A stretch of 7,999 nucleotides of DNA from Phyllobacteriaceae bacterium (GTDB lineage: Bacteria; Pseudomonadota; Alphaproteobacteria; Rhizobiales; Ancalomicrobiaceae): assembly GCA_012517025.1 (NCBI GenBank), contig JAAYVT010000451.1, positions 1 through 7,999 on the forward strand, given 5' to 3'. Shown here one piece after another: positions 1-5,701 of this stretch. The notes under the pieces are model-generated. The model was not told the DNA's origin and made no database searches. It was given only the letters and a program-made list of their open reading frames with translations. Position 1 is the first letter of the stretch. Each line of letters opens with the position of its first letter. The position numbers and the translations under genes are program-made.

Positions 1-1
1 C

Positions 2-1255
2 TGGCACCACCACTTCGGCAAGGTCGCCGCCGCCTGGGGCCTCGCCTTCGTGGTCCCCTTCGCGCTCGGCCACGGCCTCGCCCCGACGGGCGGGCAGGTG
101 CTGCACACCGCGCTGCTCGAATACGTTCCCTTCGTCATCCTGTTGTGGTCGCTGTTCACCATCTCCGGCGGCATCCTGGTGACCGGCAACCTTCACGGAA
201 GCCCGCGCCTCAACACCTCGATCCTCGCCGGCGGTACCGTGCTCGCCTCGCTGATCGGCACCACCGGCGCCTCGATGGTGCTGATCCGGCCACTGCTGCG
301 CGCCAACGACGAGCGCCGTCACAACGTCCACGTGGTGATCTTCTTCATCTTCCTGGTTTCCAACATCGGCGGCTCGATGACGCCGCTCGGCGATCCGCCG
401 CTGTTCCTCGGCTATTTGAAGGGCGTCGGCTTCTTCTGGACGGCCGAGCACATGGTGGAGGAGACCGCCTTCGCCGCCGGCATCCTGCTCGCCCTGTTCT
501 TCGCGGTCGATCGTTGGCTCTACCACCGCGACGAGGCCTTCAAGGCGTTGTTCGACCCGACCCCGGTCACCCGCCGCATCGGCCTGCGCGGTCTGCCCAA
601 CATCGCCCTGCTCGGCGTCGTCGTTTTGGCGGTGCTGATGTCGGGGTCGTGGAAGCCGGGCATCTCCTTCACCGTCGGCGGCGTCGAGGTGGCGTTGCAG
701 GACCTCGCCCGCGATCTGATCCTGGTCGCCGCCGGCCTCGCCTCGCTCGCCGTGACGAAGAAGGAGGTGCGTGAGGCCAACGAGTTCTCCTGGGGGCCGA
801 TCCTCGAGGTCGCCAAGCTCTTCGCCGGCATCTTCGTGACGATCATCCCGGTGATCGCCATGCTGCGCGCCGCCGAGCACGGCGCCTTCGCTCCCTTGGT
901 GGCGCTGGTCAACCACGCCGACGGCAGCCCCAACAACGCGATGTATTTCTGGCTCTCCGGCATCCTGTCGTCGTTCCTCGACAATGCCCCGACCTATCTG
1001 GTGTTCTTCAACCTCGCCGGCGGCGACCCACAGCACCTGATGTTCGACATCCCGGCGACGCTGCTCGCCATCTCCTGCGGCGCGGTGTTCATGGGCGCCA
1101 ACTCCTACATCGGCAACGCCCCGAACTTCATGGTCAAGGCGATCGCCGAAGAAGCGCACGTCAAGATGCCGAGCTTCTTCGGCTATCTGGTGTGGTCGTT
1201 CGGCATCCTGATCCCGCTGTTCGGCTTGGTCACCCTGGTCTTCTTCCACTGGTGA
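2..1255 (+). CDS. Na+/H+ antiporter-like membrane protein, CitMHS_2 type, 5' partial
   Basis: A polytopic inner-membrane carrier of the ion transporter superfamily, the group usually annotated as sodium:proton antiporter (putative citrate-transport family CitMHS_2). The reading frame is open to the left edge, so the true start is outside the window and 417 residues are visible. The GTG at 50 is only an internal valine codon, because the residues before it (WHHHFGKVAAAW) fit the family. Visible signatures are NIGGSMTPLGDPP at visible residues 121-133, FLDNAPTY at 325-332 and NAPNFMVKAIAEE at 372-384. These lie in hydrophobic helices and look like the paired re-entrant motifs of this superfamily. 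The strand ends in a hydrophobic helix and TGA. Family membership is confident. Whether the substrate is Na+/H+ or an organic anion cannot be told from sequence. mmcB follows after 5 bp. Confidence 0.85.
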   Translation, partial: WHHHFGKVAAAWGLAFVVPFALGHGLAPTGGQVLHTALLEYVPFVILLWSLFTISGGILVTGNLHGSPRLNTSILAGGTVLASLIGTTGASMVLIRPLLRANDERRHNVHVVIFFIFLVSNIGGSMTPLGDPPLFLGYLKGVGFFWTAEHMVEETAFAAGILLALFFAVDRWLYHRDEAFKALFDPTPVTRRIGLRGLPNIALLGVVVLAVLMSGSWKPGISFTVGGVEVALQDLARDLILVAAGLASLAVTKKEVREANEFSWGPILEVAKLFAGIFVTIIPVIAMLRAAEHGAFAPLVALVNHADGSPNNAMYFWLSGILSSFLDNAPTYLVFFNLAGGDPQHLMFDIPATLLAISCGAVFMGANSYIGNAPNFMVKAIAEEAHVKMPSFFGYLVWSFGILIPLFGLVTLVFFHW

Positions 1256-1260
1256 GGCGG

Positions 1261-1755
1261 ATGAGCGAACCGAACGACCTCGACCTCGCTCTCTTCGCAC
1301 CGCCGCCGACCCGGCCGGAGGAGACGCTGGCGGTGTCGCGCGGGGTGCGCCGTCATCTCGTCCGGCTCGGCTTCGCGGTGGTGGAGGAGCTGCCGCTCGC
1401 CTCCGGCCGCCGCGCCGACGTGATGGCACTCGCCGCCTCGGGCGAGATCTGGATCGTCGAGATCAAGTCGTCGGTGGAAGATTTTCGCGCCGACCACAAA
1501 TGGCCGTTCTACCGGCTGCATTCGGATCGGCTGTTCTTCGCCACCTCGCCACGAGTGCCGCTCGACATCTTCCCCGAGGACTGCGGCCTGATCGTCGCCG
1601 ACACCCACGACGGCGAGATCCTGCGTCACGCGCCGGAACACCGGCTCGCCGCCGCCACCCGCAAGGCGACGACGCTGCGCTTCGCCCGGGCCGCGGCCGC
1701 GCGTCTGCAAGGGCTGGTCGACCCACCGGTCGCCGGCAACGTGATCGTCCCGTGA
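1261..1755 (+). CDS. mmcB: MmcB family DNA repair protein (PD-(D/E)XK nuclease-like)
   Basis: A 164-residue cytoplasmic protein of the MmcB family, known from Caulobacter as an SOS-linked gene needed for mitomycin C resistance and found widely in alphaproteobacteria. The core resembles a PD-(D/E)XK nuclease: RRADVMAL gives Asp53, and WIVEIKSS gives Glu67-Ile-Lys69. The conserved block DFRADHKWPFY (74-84) and the strand SDRLFFAT (88-95) follow. The ATG at 1261 is chosen over the upstream GTG at 1192 because it has a GGTGAGG ribosome binding site (1251-1257) lying across the stop codon of the antiporter gene, and because the longer version would overlap that gene. The 5-bp gap suggests co-transcription and perhaps translational coupling with the antiporter. 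I see no exact GTTC-N7-GTTC LexA box immediately upstream, so SOS control, if present, would act farther left. The gene ends 13 bp from the convergent regA gene. Confidence 0.88.
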   Translation: MSEPNDLDLALFAPPPTRPEETLAVSRGVRRHLVRLGFAVVEELPLASGRRADVMALAASGEIWIVEIKSSVEDFRADHKWPFYRLHSDRLFFATSPRVPLDIFPEDCGLIVADTHDGEILRHAPEHRLAAATRKATTLRFARAAAARLQGLVDPPVAGNVIVP

Positions 1756-1768
1756 CGAGATCGCCGTC

Positions 1769-2335
1769 TCAGCGCGGCGCGCGCTTGGCGAGGATGCGCT
1801 GCAGGGTACGGCGGTGCATGTTGAGCCGCCGCGCCGTCTCCGACACGTTGCGCTCACACAGCTCGTAGACCCGCTGGATGTGCTCCCAGCGCACCCGGTC
1901 GGCCGACATCGGGTTCTCCGGCGGCTCGGCGCGCTCGTCGCCGGTGCGCAGGAGCGCCCGCATCACCTCGTCGGCATCGGCCGGCTTGGAGAGATAGTCG
2001 GCCGCGCCGAGCTTCACCGCGGTGACGGCGGTGGCGATGTTGCCGTAGCCGGTCAGCACGATGGTGCGTGCCTCCGGCCGCCGTTCGCGCAGGTGCTCGA
2101 CCACGTCGAGACCGTTGCCGTCGGCCAGACGCATGTCCACGACCGCGTAGGCCGGCGGGATTGCGTCGACCATCGCCTTGCCCTCGCCGACGGAGGAGGC
2201 GGTCTGGACGTCGAAGCCCCGCAACTCCATGGCACGAGCGAGACGCTGGAGGAACGGCTTGTCGTCGTCGACGATGAGGAGGCTCTTCTCGGCATCGGCG
2301 GCGAGAGCCGGCGACAGGTCCGTCATGGTCTTCAT
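1769..2335 (-). CDS. regA: RegA/ActR/PrrA-type redox response regulator
   Basis: A 188-residue DNA-binding response regulator, the partner of the RegB kinase encoded upstream. In alphaproteobacteria this system controls respiration, photosynthesis, carbon and nitrogen fixation in response to redox state. The receiver domain spans about residues 18-130: acidic pocket DDD at 23-25, phosphoacceptor Asp67 in VVDMRLADGNG, Thr95 and Lys117 (SKP). A proline-containing linker (PPENP, 138-142) leads to a Fis-type helix-turn-helix, about 150-184, ending in NVSETARRLNMHRRTLQ, the almost invariant RegA recognition region. Cys160 in this domain is normal for the family. Length is close to the usual 180-190. 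The ATG at 2335 is used. An in-frame ATG at 2326 is an alternative, because neither has a strong ribosome binding site. Its own promoter candidate lies at 2385-2413. There is no clear terminator in the 13 bp before convergent mmcB. The name is confident; actR or prrA are equivalent. Confidence 0.95.
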   Translation of the reverse strand: MKTMTDLSPALAADAEKSLLIVDDDKPFLQRLARAMELRGFDVQTASSVGEGKAMVDAIPPAYAVVDMRLADGNGLDVVEHLRERRPEARTIVLTGYGNIATAVTAVKLGAADYLSKPADADEVMRALLRTGDERAEPPENPMSADRVRWEHIQRVYELCERNVSETARRLNMHRRTLQRILAKRAPR

Positions 2336-2384
2336 CCGTTCTTGCTTGTCGGTCGGAAGCGGTCAGCGCTCGACCGAGGCCCGA
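2336..2384 (-). promoter_or_regulatory. structured regA leader with nested inverted repeats
   Basis: Between the likely regA transcription start and its ATG lies a compact structured segment. Read on the coding strand, positions 2376 to 2350 are CGGTCG-N6-GACCG-N4-CGACCG. The first arm can pair either with the middle GACCG (5 bp, 7-nt loop) or with the last CGACCG (6 bp, extended to 7 by flanking T and A, 15-nt loop), so two mutually exclusive hairpins are possible. The same 27-nt pattern occurs before phaZ. As DNA it could equally be a multi-half-site operator, for example for autoregulation by RegA. The structure is seen directly; the function is inferred. Confidence 0.45.
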
Positions 2385-2413
2385 AGTCTATGGCGAGAAG
2401 CCTTATTCTTCAA
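2385..2413 (-). promoter_or_regulatory. candidate sigma-70-type promoter for regA
   Basis: On the coding strand a -35 element TTGAAG (2413-2408) is followed by a 17-bp spacer and a -10 element TAGACT (2390-2385). Each matches the housekeeping consensus at 4 of 6 positions, with optimal spacing. The predicted start would be near 2378, giving a leader of about 43 nt. It would let regA be transcribed without regB, whose stop is 55 bp upstream of the -35 element. Confidence 0.5.
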
Positions 2414-2468
2414 TCCCATGGCTCGCCTTGTCGCACGAAGGTGCAAGATCGGCGCACATTTGGGGCCC

Positions 2469-3836
2469 TCAGACGCCGATTTCTTCGCCGTGGAAGTTCG
2501 ACGAACCGACCGGTTCGTCCGGGAGTTGCCAAAGGCTGCGCGGCCACTGGATGCGAATGACGGCGCCGTGTTCGGGAAACCGCTTGTTCTCGCAGGTGAC
2601 GCGCGCGCCCGATCGCATCAGGAAAGTCTGGGCGATGAAGAAGCCGAGGCCGAGCCCGCCGCCGGTGTCGTCGCGCGCCTCGCCCTCCGCCGGCGGCAGC
2701 GGTTCGCGAGTGGTCACCCAGGGTTCGCCGAGCCGCTCCAGCACCCCGGAGGAGAAACCCGGCCCGTCGTCGGCGACGCCGAGCGACACCTCGCGCTCGT
2801 CCCAGTCGAGGGTCAGCACCACGCGGCTCTCGGCGAAGTCGACGGCGTTCTCGACGATGTTGCCGAGGCCGTAGAGGATCGCCGGGTTGCGTCGCCCGAC
2901 CGGTTCCGGGCCGGTGCCGTGGCGACGCACCTCGAGCTCGGTGCCGAGATCGCGGAACGGCTCGATCACCTCCTCGATCAGCCCGTCGAGCGACTGGCGG
3001 GCGAAGAAGGCGTCCGGGTCCTCGCCCATCGACGACAGTTTGCGCAGGATGTCGCGACACCGCTCCGTCTGGCTGCGCAGCAGCGCCACGTCCTCGGCGA
3101 GCGGCGAGCCGGCGGGCAGTTCGCGTTCCATCTCGCGCGCCACCACCGTGATGGTGCCGAGCGGCGTGCCGAGCTCGTGCGCCGCCGCCGCGGCGAGCCC
3201 GTCGAGGGCGACGAGGTGGCGCTCCCGCTGCAGCACCAGTTCGGTCGCCGCCAGCGCCTCGGCCAGCCGCCGGCTCTCGTCGGCGACGCGGAAGGCGTAG
3301 AGCGCCGAGAACGACAGGGTCAGGATCAGCGCCAGCCAGATGCCGACGACGTAGAGCACCGGCAGCGACGGCGGCGTCGCGTCGGCCGCCCACGGCAGCG
3401 GCGCGTGCCAAGCGGCGAGCATCGTCACCACCACCGCCACCACGACGCCGAGCAGGGCGGTGGAGCGCGGCGGCAGCGAAGCGGAGGAGACCAGCACCGG
3501 CGCCAGCAGCAGGCAGGCGAACGGGTTCTCCAGTCCGCCGGTCAGCCACAGGAGGCCGGTCAGCTGCAGCACGTCCCAGCCGAGCAGCAGCGTCGCATGG
3601 ATGCCGTCGAGCCGGTGGATGGTCGAGAACTTCAGCCTGAGCAGGATGTTGAGCGCGGCGGAAGCGCCGATCAGGGCGAACGAGGCGGTGATCGGCAGAT
3701 GGAAGCCGAGACCGAAGCGGACGAACAACACCGCCGCCGCCTGTCCGGCCACCGCCAACCAGCGCAGGCGGACCAAGGTGTCGAGCTTCATCGAGCGGAT
3801 CGAGCCGTCGCCGAAATCCGCCAACACGCCCAGCAT
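2469..3836 (-). CDS. regB: RegB/ActS/PrrB-type redox sensor histidine kinase
   Basis: A 455-residue inner-membrane sensor kinase that phosphorylates RegA. About residues 22-180 form a hydrophobic multi-helix sensor region that begins RLRWLAVAGQ, as is typical. The loop motif GGLENPF (100-106) is the ubiquinone-site signature of RegB. The H-box AAAAHELGTPL carries the phosphorylated His220, and Cys260 in RSQTERCRDIL matches the redox-active cysteine of the Rhodobacter protein. The ATPase domain follows: N-box NIVENAVDFA (326-335), G1 box DDGPGF (356-361) and G2 box GGGLGLGFFIA (392-402). The ATG at 3836 is chosen because GGGAAGGGAA lies a suitable distance upstream. Met16 (3791) is an alternative nearer to where Rhodobacter RegB starts. 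The gene is in tandem with regA, 133 bp upstream of it. No senC/SCO1-like gene lies between them, unlike in Rhodobacter. Confidence 0.95.
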   Translation of the reverse strand: MLGVLADFGDGSIRSMKLDTLVRLRWLAVAGQAAAVLFVRFGLGFHLPITASFALIGASAALNILLRLKFSTIHRLDGIHATLLLGWDVLQLTGLLWLTGGLENPFACLLLAPVLVSSASLPPRSTALLGVVVAVVVTMLAAWHAPLPWAADATPPSLPVLYVVGIWLALILTLSFSALYAFRVADESRRLAEALAATELVLQRERHLVALDGLAAAAAHELGTPLGTITVVAREMERELPAGSPLAEDVALLRSQTERCRDILRKLSSMGEDPDAFFARQSLDGLIEEVIEPFRDLGTELEVRRHGTGPEPVGRRNPAILYGLGNIVENAVDFAESRVVLTLDWDEREVSLGVADDGPGFSSGVLERLGEPWVTTREPLPPAEGEARDDTGGGLGLGFFIAQTFLMRSGARVTCENKRFPEHGAVIRIQWPRSLWQLPDEPVGSSNFHGEEIGV

Positions 3837-3940
3837 GACCGTTCCCTTCCCGACGCGGCTTCGTTTTGCACTCGTCCGAGAGAGCCTATACGATCGACGA
3901 CCTCCGCGAAAAGCGCCTCACCGAACGGATTTCCCGCACC
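3837..3940. promoter_or_regulatory. divergent promoter region between regB and the ABC exporter operon
   Basis: This 104-bp space must hold the start signals for regB (leftward) and the exporter operon (rightward). A rare AT-rich core, CCTATACG (3885-3892), can be read as a -10 on both strands: TATACG rightward, preceded by TTGCAC (3866-3871) with a short 15-bp spacer, and TATAGG leftward, preceded by a weak CTTTTC (3913-3908) with a 17-bp spacer. If both are used, the two promoters overlap and would compete. The -35 matches are poor, so confidence in the exact elements is low. The regB ribosome binding site (GGAAGGGAA, minus strand) occupies the left end. Confidence 0.35.
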
Positions 3941-4735
3941 ATGGTCGAGTTTTCGCGCCCTTCCCCCGGCGCCGCCGCCGCGCTCCGGGTCCGGGGCCTC
4001 GTCAAGACCTTCGGGTCGGTCCGCGCCGTCGACGGTCTCGACCTCGATCTCGACCTCGGCCACACCCTCGGCCTGCTCGGCGGCAACGGCGCCGGCAAGA
4101 CCACCACCATCGGCATGATCATGGGGCTGGTGCGCCCCGACGCCGGCACCGTCGTCATCCTCGGCCGCGATCCCGAAAAGGAGCGCTCCGCCCTGCTCGC
4201 CGAGATGAACTTCGAGAGCCCTTACGTCGACATGCCGCATCGCCTGACGGTGCGCCAGAATCTGACCGTCTTCGCCAAGCTCTACGCCGTCGCCGACGCG
4301 AAAGCGCGGATCGCCGAGCTCGCCCGCGACTTCGCCCTCGAGCCCTTCCTCGATCGCCGCGCCGGCGCTCTCTCCGCCGGTCAGAAGACCCGGGTGGCGC
4401 TCGCCAAGGCGCTGCTCAACCGGCCCCGCCTGCTGCTCCTCGACGAGCCCACCGCCTCGCTCGATCCCGACACCGCCGACTGGGTGCGCTCGCGTCTCGA
4501 GGCCTATCGCGCCGAGACCGGCGCCGCCCTGCTCCTCGCCTCGCACAACATGGCCGAGGTCGAACGGCTGTGCGACGACGTCGTCATCCTCTCGTCCGGC
4601 CGGGTGGCGGCGGCCGGCACCCCGGCGGACTTGAAGGCGCGATTCGGGCGAGCGACGCTGGAGGAGGTCTTCCTCGACGTGGCGCGCGGCCGCGGCACCG
4701 CCGCCGAACGCGCCGGCACGGAGGAACGGGCATGA
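3941..4735 (+). CDS. ABC-2 type exporter, ATP-binding protein
   Basis: A 264-residue ATPase that should drive the membrane permease encoded immediately downstream. The Walker A motif is GGNGAGKTT (47-55), the signature is LSAGQKTR (144-151, a variant of LSGGQ), Walker B is RLLLLDEP (163-170, catalytic Glu169), the D-loop is ASLD, and the switch is His202 in LLASHNMAEVE. The segment expected to hold the Q-loop glutamine reads MNFESPYVD (89-97), with no Gln. Thr-Val-Arg-Gln-Asn-Leu follows, as in related ABC-2 ATPases. The end has the EEVFLDVARGR block common in drug and polysaccharide exporters. The ATG at 3941 begins the protein shortly before the ABC domain. A TTG at 3866 would add 25 residues with no family resemblance that overlap the putative promoter. 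The substrate is unknown. The stop overlaps the permease start (ATGA). Confidence 0.93.
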   Translation: MVEFSRPSPGAAAALRVRGLVKTFGSVRAVDGLDLDLDLGHTLGLLGGNGAGKTTTIGMIMGLVRPDAGTVVILGRDPEKERSALLAEMNFESPYVDMPHRLTVRQNLTVFAKLYAVADAKARIAELARDFALEPFLDRRAGALSAGQKTRVALAKALLNRPRLLLLDEPTASLDPDTADWVRSRLEAYRAETGAALLLASHNMAEVERLCDDVVILSSGRVAAAGTPADLKARFGRATLEEVFLDVARGRGTAAERAGTEERA

Positions 4736-5553
4736 TCGCGACGCGACGGTCGACCGACGGATTCTCCTTCGCCCGCGTCGGCGCGATGGTGCTGCGCTAC
4801 TGGTATCTGCTCGCCAACTCCTGGCCGCGGGTGATCGAACTGATCTACTGGCCGACCGTCAACCTGATGACCTGGGGCTTCGTGCAGTCCTTCGTCTCGG
4901 CCAAGTCGAGCTATTTCTCCGGCGCCGCCTGCCTGTTCGTCGCCGCGCTGCTGCTGTGGGACGTGCTGTTGCGCAGCCAACAGGGCTTCGCCTTCGCCTT
5001 TCTCGAGGAGATGTGGTCGCGCAACCTCGGCAATCTGCTGATGAGCCCGCTGAAGCCCTCCGAGTTCGTCGTCTCGCTGATGGCGATCAGCCTGATCCGC
5101 CTCGCCATCGGCCTCGTCCCGGTGACGTTGATCGCGGTGCCGCTGTTCGGCTTCAACATCTGGGGTCTCGGCCTGGCGTTGGTCGCCTTCTTCGCCAACC
5201 TGATCGCCACCGGCTGGGCGATCGGCTTCCTGATCATCGGCCTCCTGCTGCGCCACGGCCTCGGCGCCGAGGCGCTGTCGTGGTCGCTGATGTTCGTGCT
5301 GCTGCCGCTCGCCTGCGTCTATTATCCGGTGGCGACGCTGCCGGTGTGGCTGCAGCCGCTCGCCTGGGCGCTGCCGCCGACCCACGTCTTCGAGGGCATG
5401 CGGGCGGTGATGATCGACCACGTCTTCCGCTTCGATCGGCTCGCCTCGGCGATCGTGCTCAACGCGGTCTGGCTCGCCGTCGGCATCGGCGCCTTCCACG
5501 TCCTGTTGGCGGCGGCGCGGCGGGCCGGATCGCTCGTCCAGCAGGGCGAGTGA
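4732..5553 (+). CDS. ABC-2 type exporter, permease subunit
   Basis: A 273-residue inner-membrane protein of the ABC-2 transporter type, the channel partner of the preceding ATPase. After a short cytoplasmic N-terminus, about six hydrophobic segments can be seen near residues 36-56, 64-83, 112-139, 143-173, 181-207 and 238-260. The cytoplasmic block EEMWSRNLGNLLMSPLKPSEF (92-112), after the second segment, is the likely coupling region with the ATPase. Late in the protein, YYPVATLPVWLQPLAWALPPTH (198-218) is the conserved P-rich segment of the family. The ATG overlaps the ATPase stop by 4 nt and is preceded by a strong GGAGGAA (4720-4726), so the two are translated from one message. One ATPase plus one permease suggests a dimeric exporter. 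The cargo (drug, lipid or glycan) cannot be deduced from sequence. Confidence 0.92.
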   Translation: MIATRRSTDGFSFARVGAMVLRYWYLLANSWPRVIELIYWPTVNLMTWGFVQSFVSAKSSYFSGAACLFVAALLLWDVLLRSQQGFAFAFLEEMWSRNLGNLLMSPLKPSEFVVSLMAISLIRLAIGLVPVTLIAVPLFGFNIWGLGLALVAFFANLIATGWAIGFLIIGLLLRHGLGAEALSWSLMFVLLPLACVYYPVATLPVWLQPLAWALPPTHVFEGMRAVMIDHVFRFDRLASAIVLNAVWLAVGIGAFHVLLAAARRAGSLVQQGE

Positions 5554-5701
5554 TGCGGTAATTTCGACGATCTACGACCAATTGCGGACCCCACTCCCCC
5601 TGGAGTCGCCATCGTTTGACCGGAATAGTAATCGATTGAAACAGTTCGAACGCAGTCCGGTCGTACGAAGACCGGCGACGACCGGAAGGACGCGAGGGGC
5701 C
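5554..5701 (+). promoter_or_regulatory. exporter-phaZ intergenic region and phaZ leader
   Basis: This 148-bp region is less GC-rich than its surroundings, which fits regulatory DNA. It holds a small ACTCC/GGAGT hairpin (5593-5606) without a T-run, a poor terminator for the exporter operon. A TTGACC (5616-5621) could be a -35 element but has no convincing -10 at 16-18 bp. Near phaZ there is a perfect 9-bp inverted repeat (5656-5664 with 5678-5686), which contains the 27-nt element shared with the regA leader (5658-5684). Purine-rich AAGGA (5686-5690) and GAGGGG (5694-5699) are the ribosome binding site candidates. The first of these sits at the foot of the hairpin. Confidence 0.5.
5656..5686 (+). 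repeat. phaZ leader inverted repeat with nested alternative pairing
   Basis: TCCGGTCGT (5656-5664) and ACGACCGGA (5678-5686) are perfect 9-bp inverted arms around a 13-nt loop. Inside the loop, GACCGG (5670-5675) can instead pair with CCGGTC (5657-5662) across a 7-nt loop. The two hairpins exclude each other. The structure ends at the AAGGA ribosome binding site candidate, 15 nt before the phaZ ATG. It could be an operator or a translational control hairpin; this is inference. Confidence 0.6.

Noticed and set aside
1757..1770. Bidirectional terminator between convergent mmcB and regA
   Set aside because: Only a 4-bp GAGA/TCTC pairing is possible, overlapping the regA stop; no T-run on either side.
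3866..3940. TTG start that would lengthen the ABC ATPase by 25 residues
   Set aside because: The extension has no family similarity, uses a rare start and overlaps the likely promoter core; ATG 3941 fits the family length.
2178..4118. 646-codon open frame on the plus strand across the regB-regA region
   Set aside because: It is antisense to the well-supported regB and regA genes, and its product is a low-complexity Arg/Gln/Glu-rich chain typical of the opposite strand of GC-rich coding DNA.
4504..5499. 331-codon minus-strand frame opposite the exporter operon
   Set aside because: Gln/Glu/Arg-rich antisense product with no motif; the plus strand carries two clear ABC-2 genes.
3460..5553. 697-codon open frame with start at 3460 ending with the permease
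   Set aside because: Only its final 273 residues are real (permease from 4732). The earlier part is antisense to regB and out of frame with the ATPase, giving an Arg/Pro-rich chain.
5593..5606. ACTCC/GGAGT hairpin as terminator of the exporter operon
   Set aside because: Only 5 bp with a 4-nt loop and no following T-run.
5622..5646. General stress (EcfG-type) promoter GGAAT-N16-AGTT before phaZ
   Set aside because: It differs from GGAAC-N16/17-CGTT at one position in each element, so it is too weak to call, though stress control of phaZ would be plausible.
5644..5658. LexA-like box GTTC-N7-GTCC before phaZ
   Set aside because: One mismatch to GTTC-N7-GTTC, overlaps the inverted repeat, and SOS control of a polymer depolymerase is not expected; likely chance.
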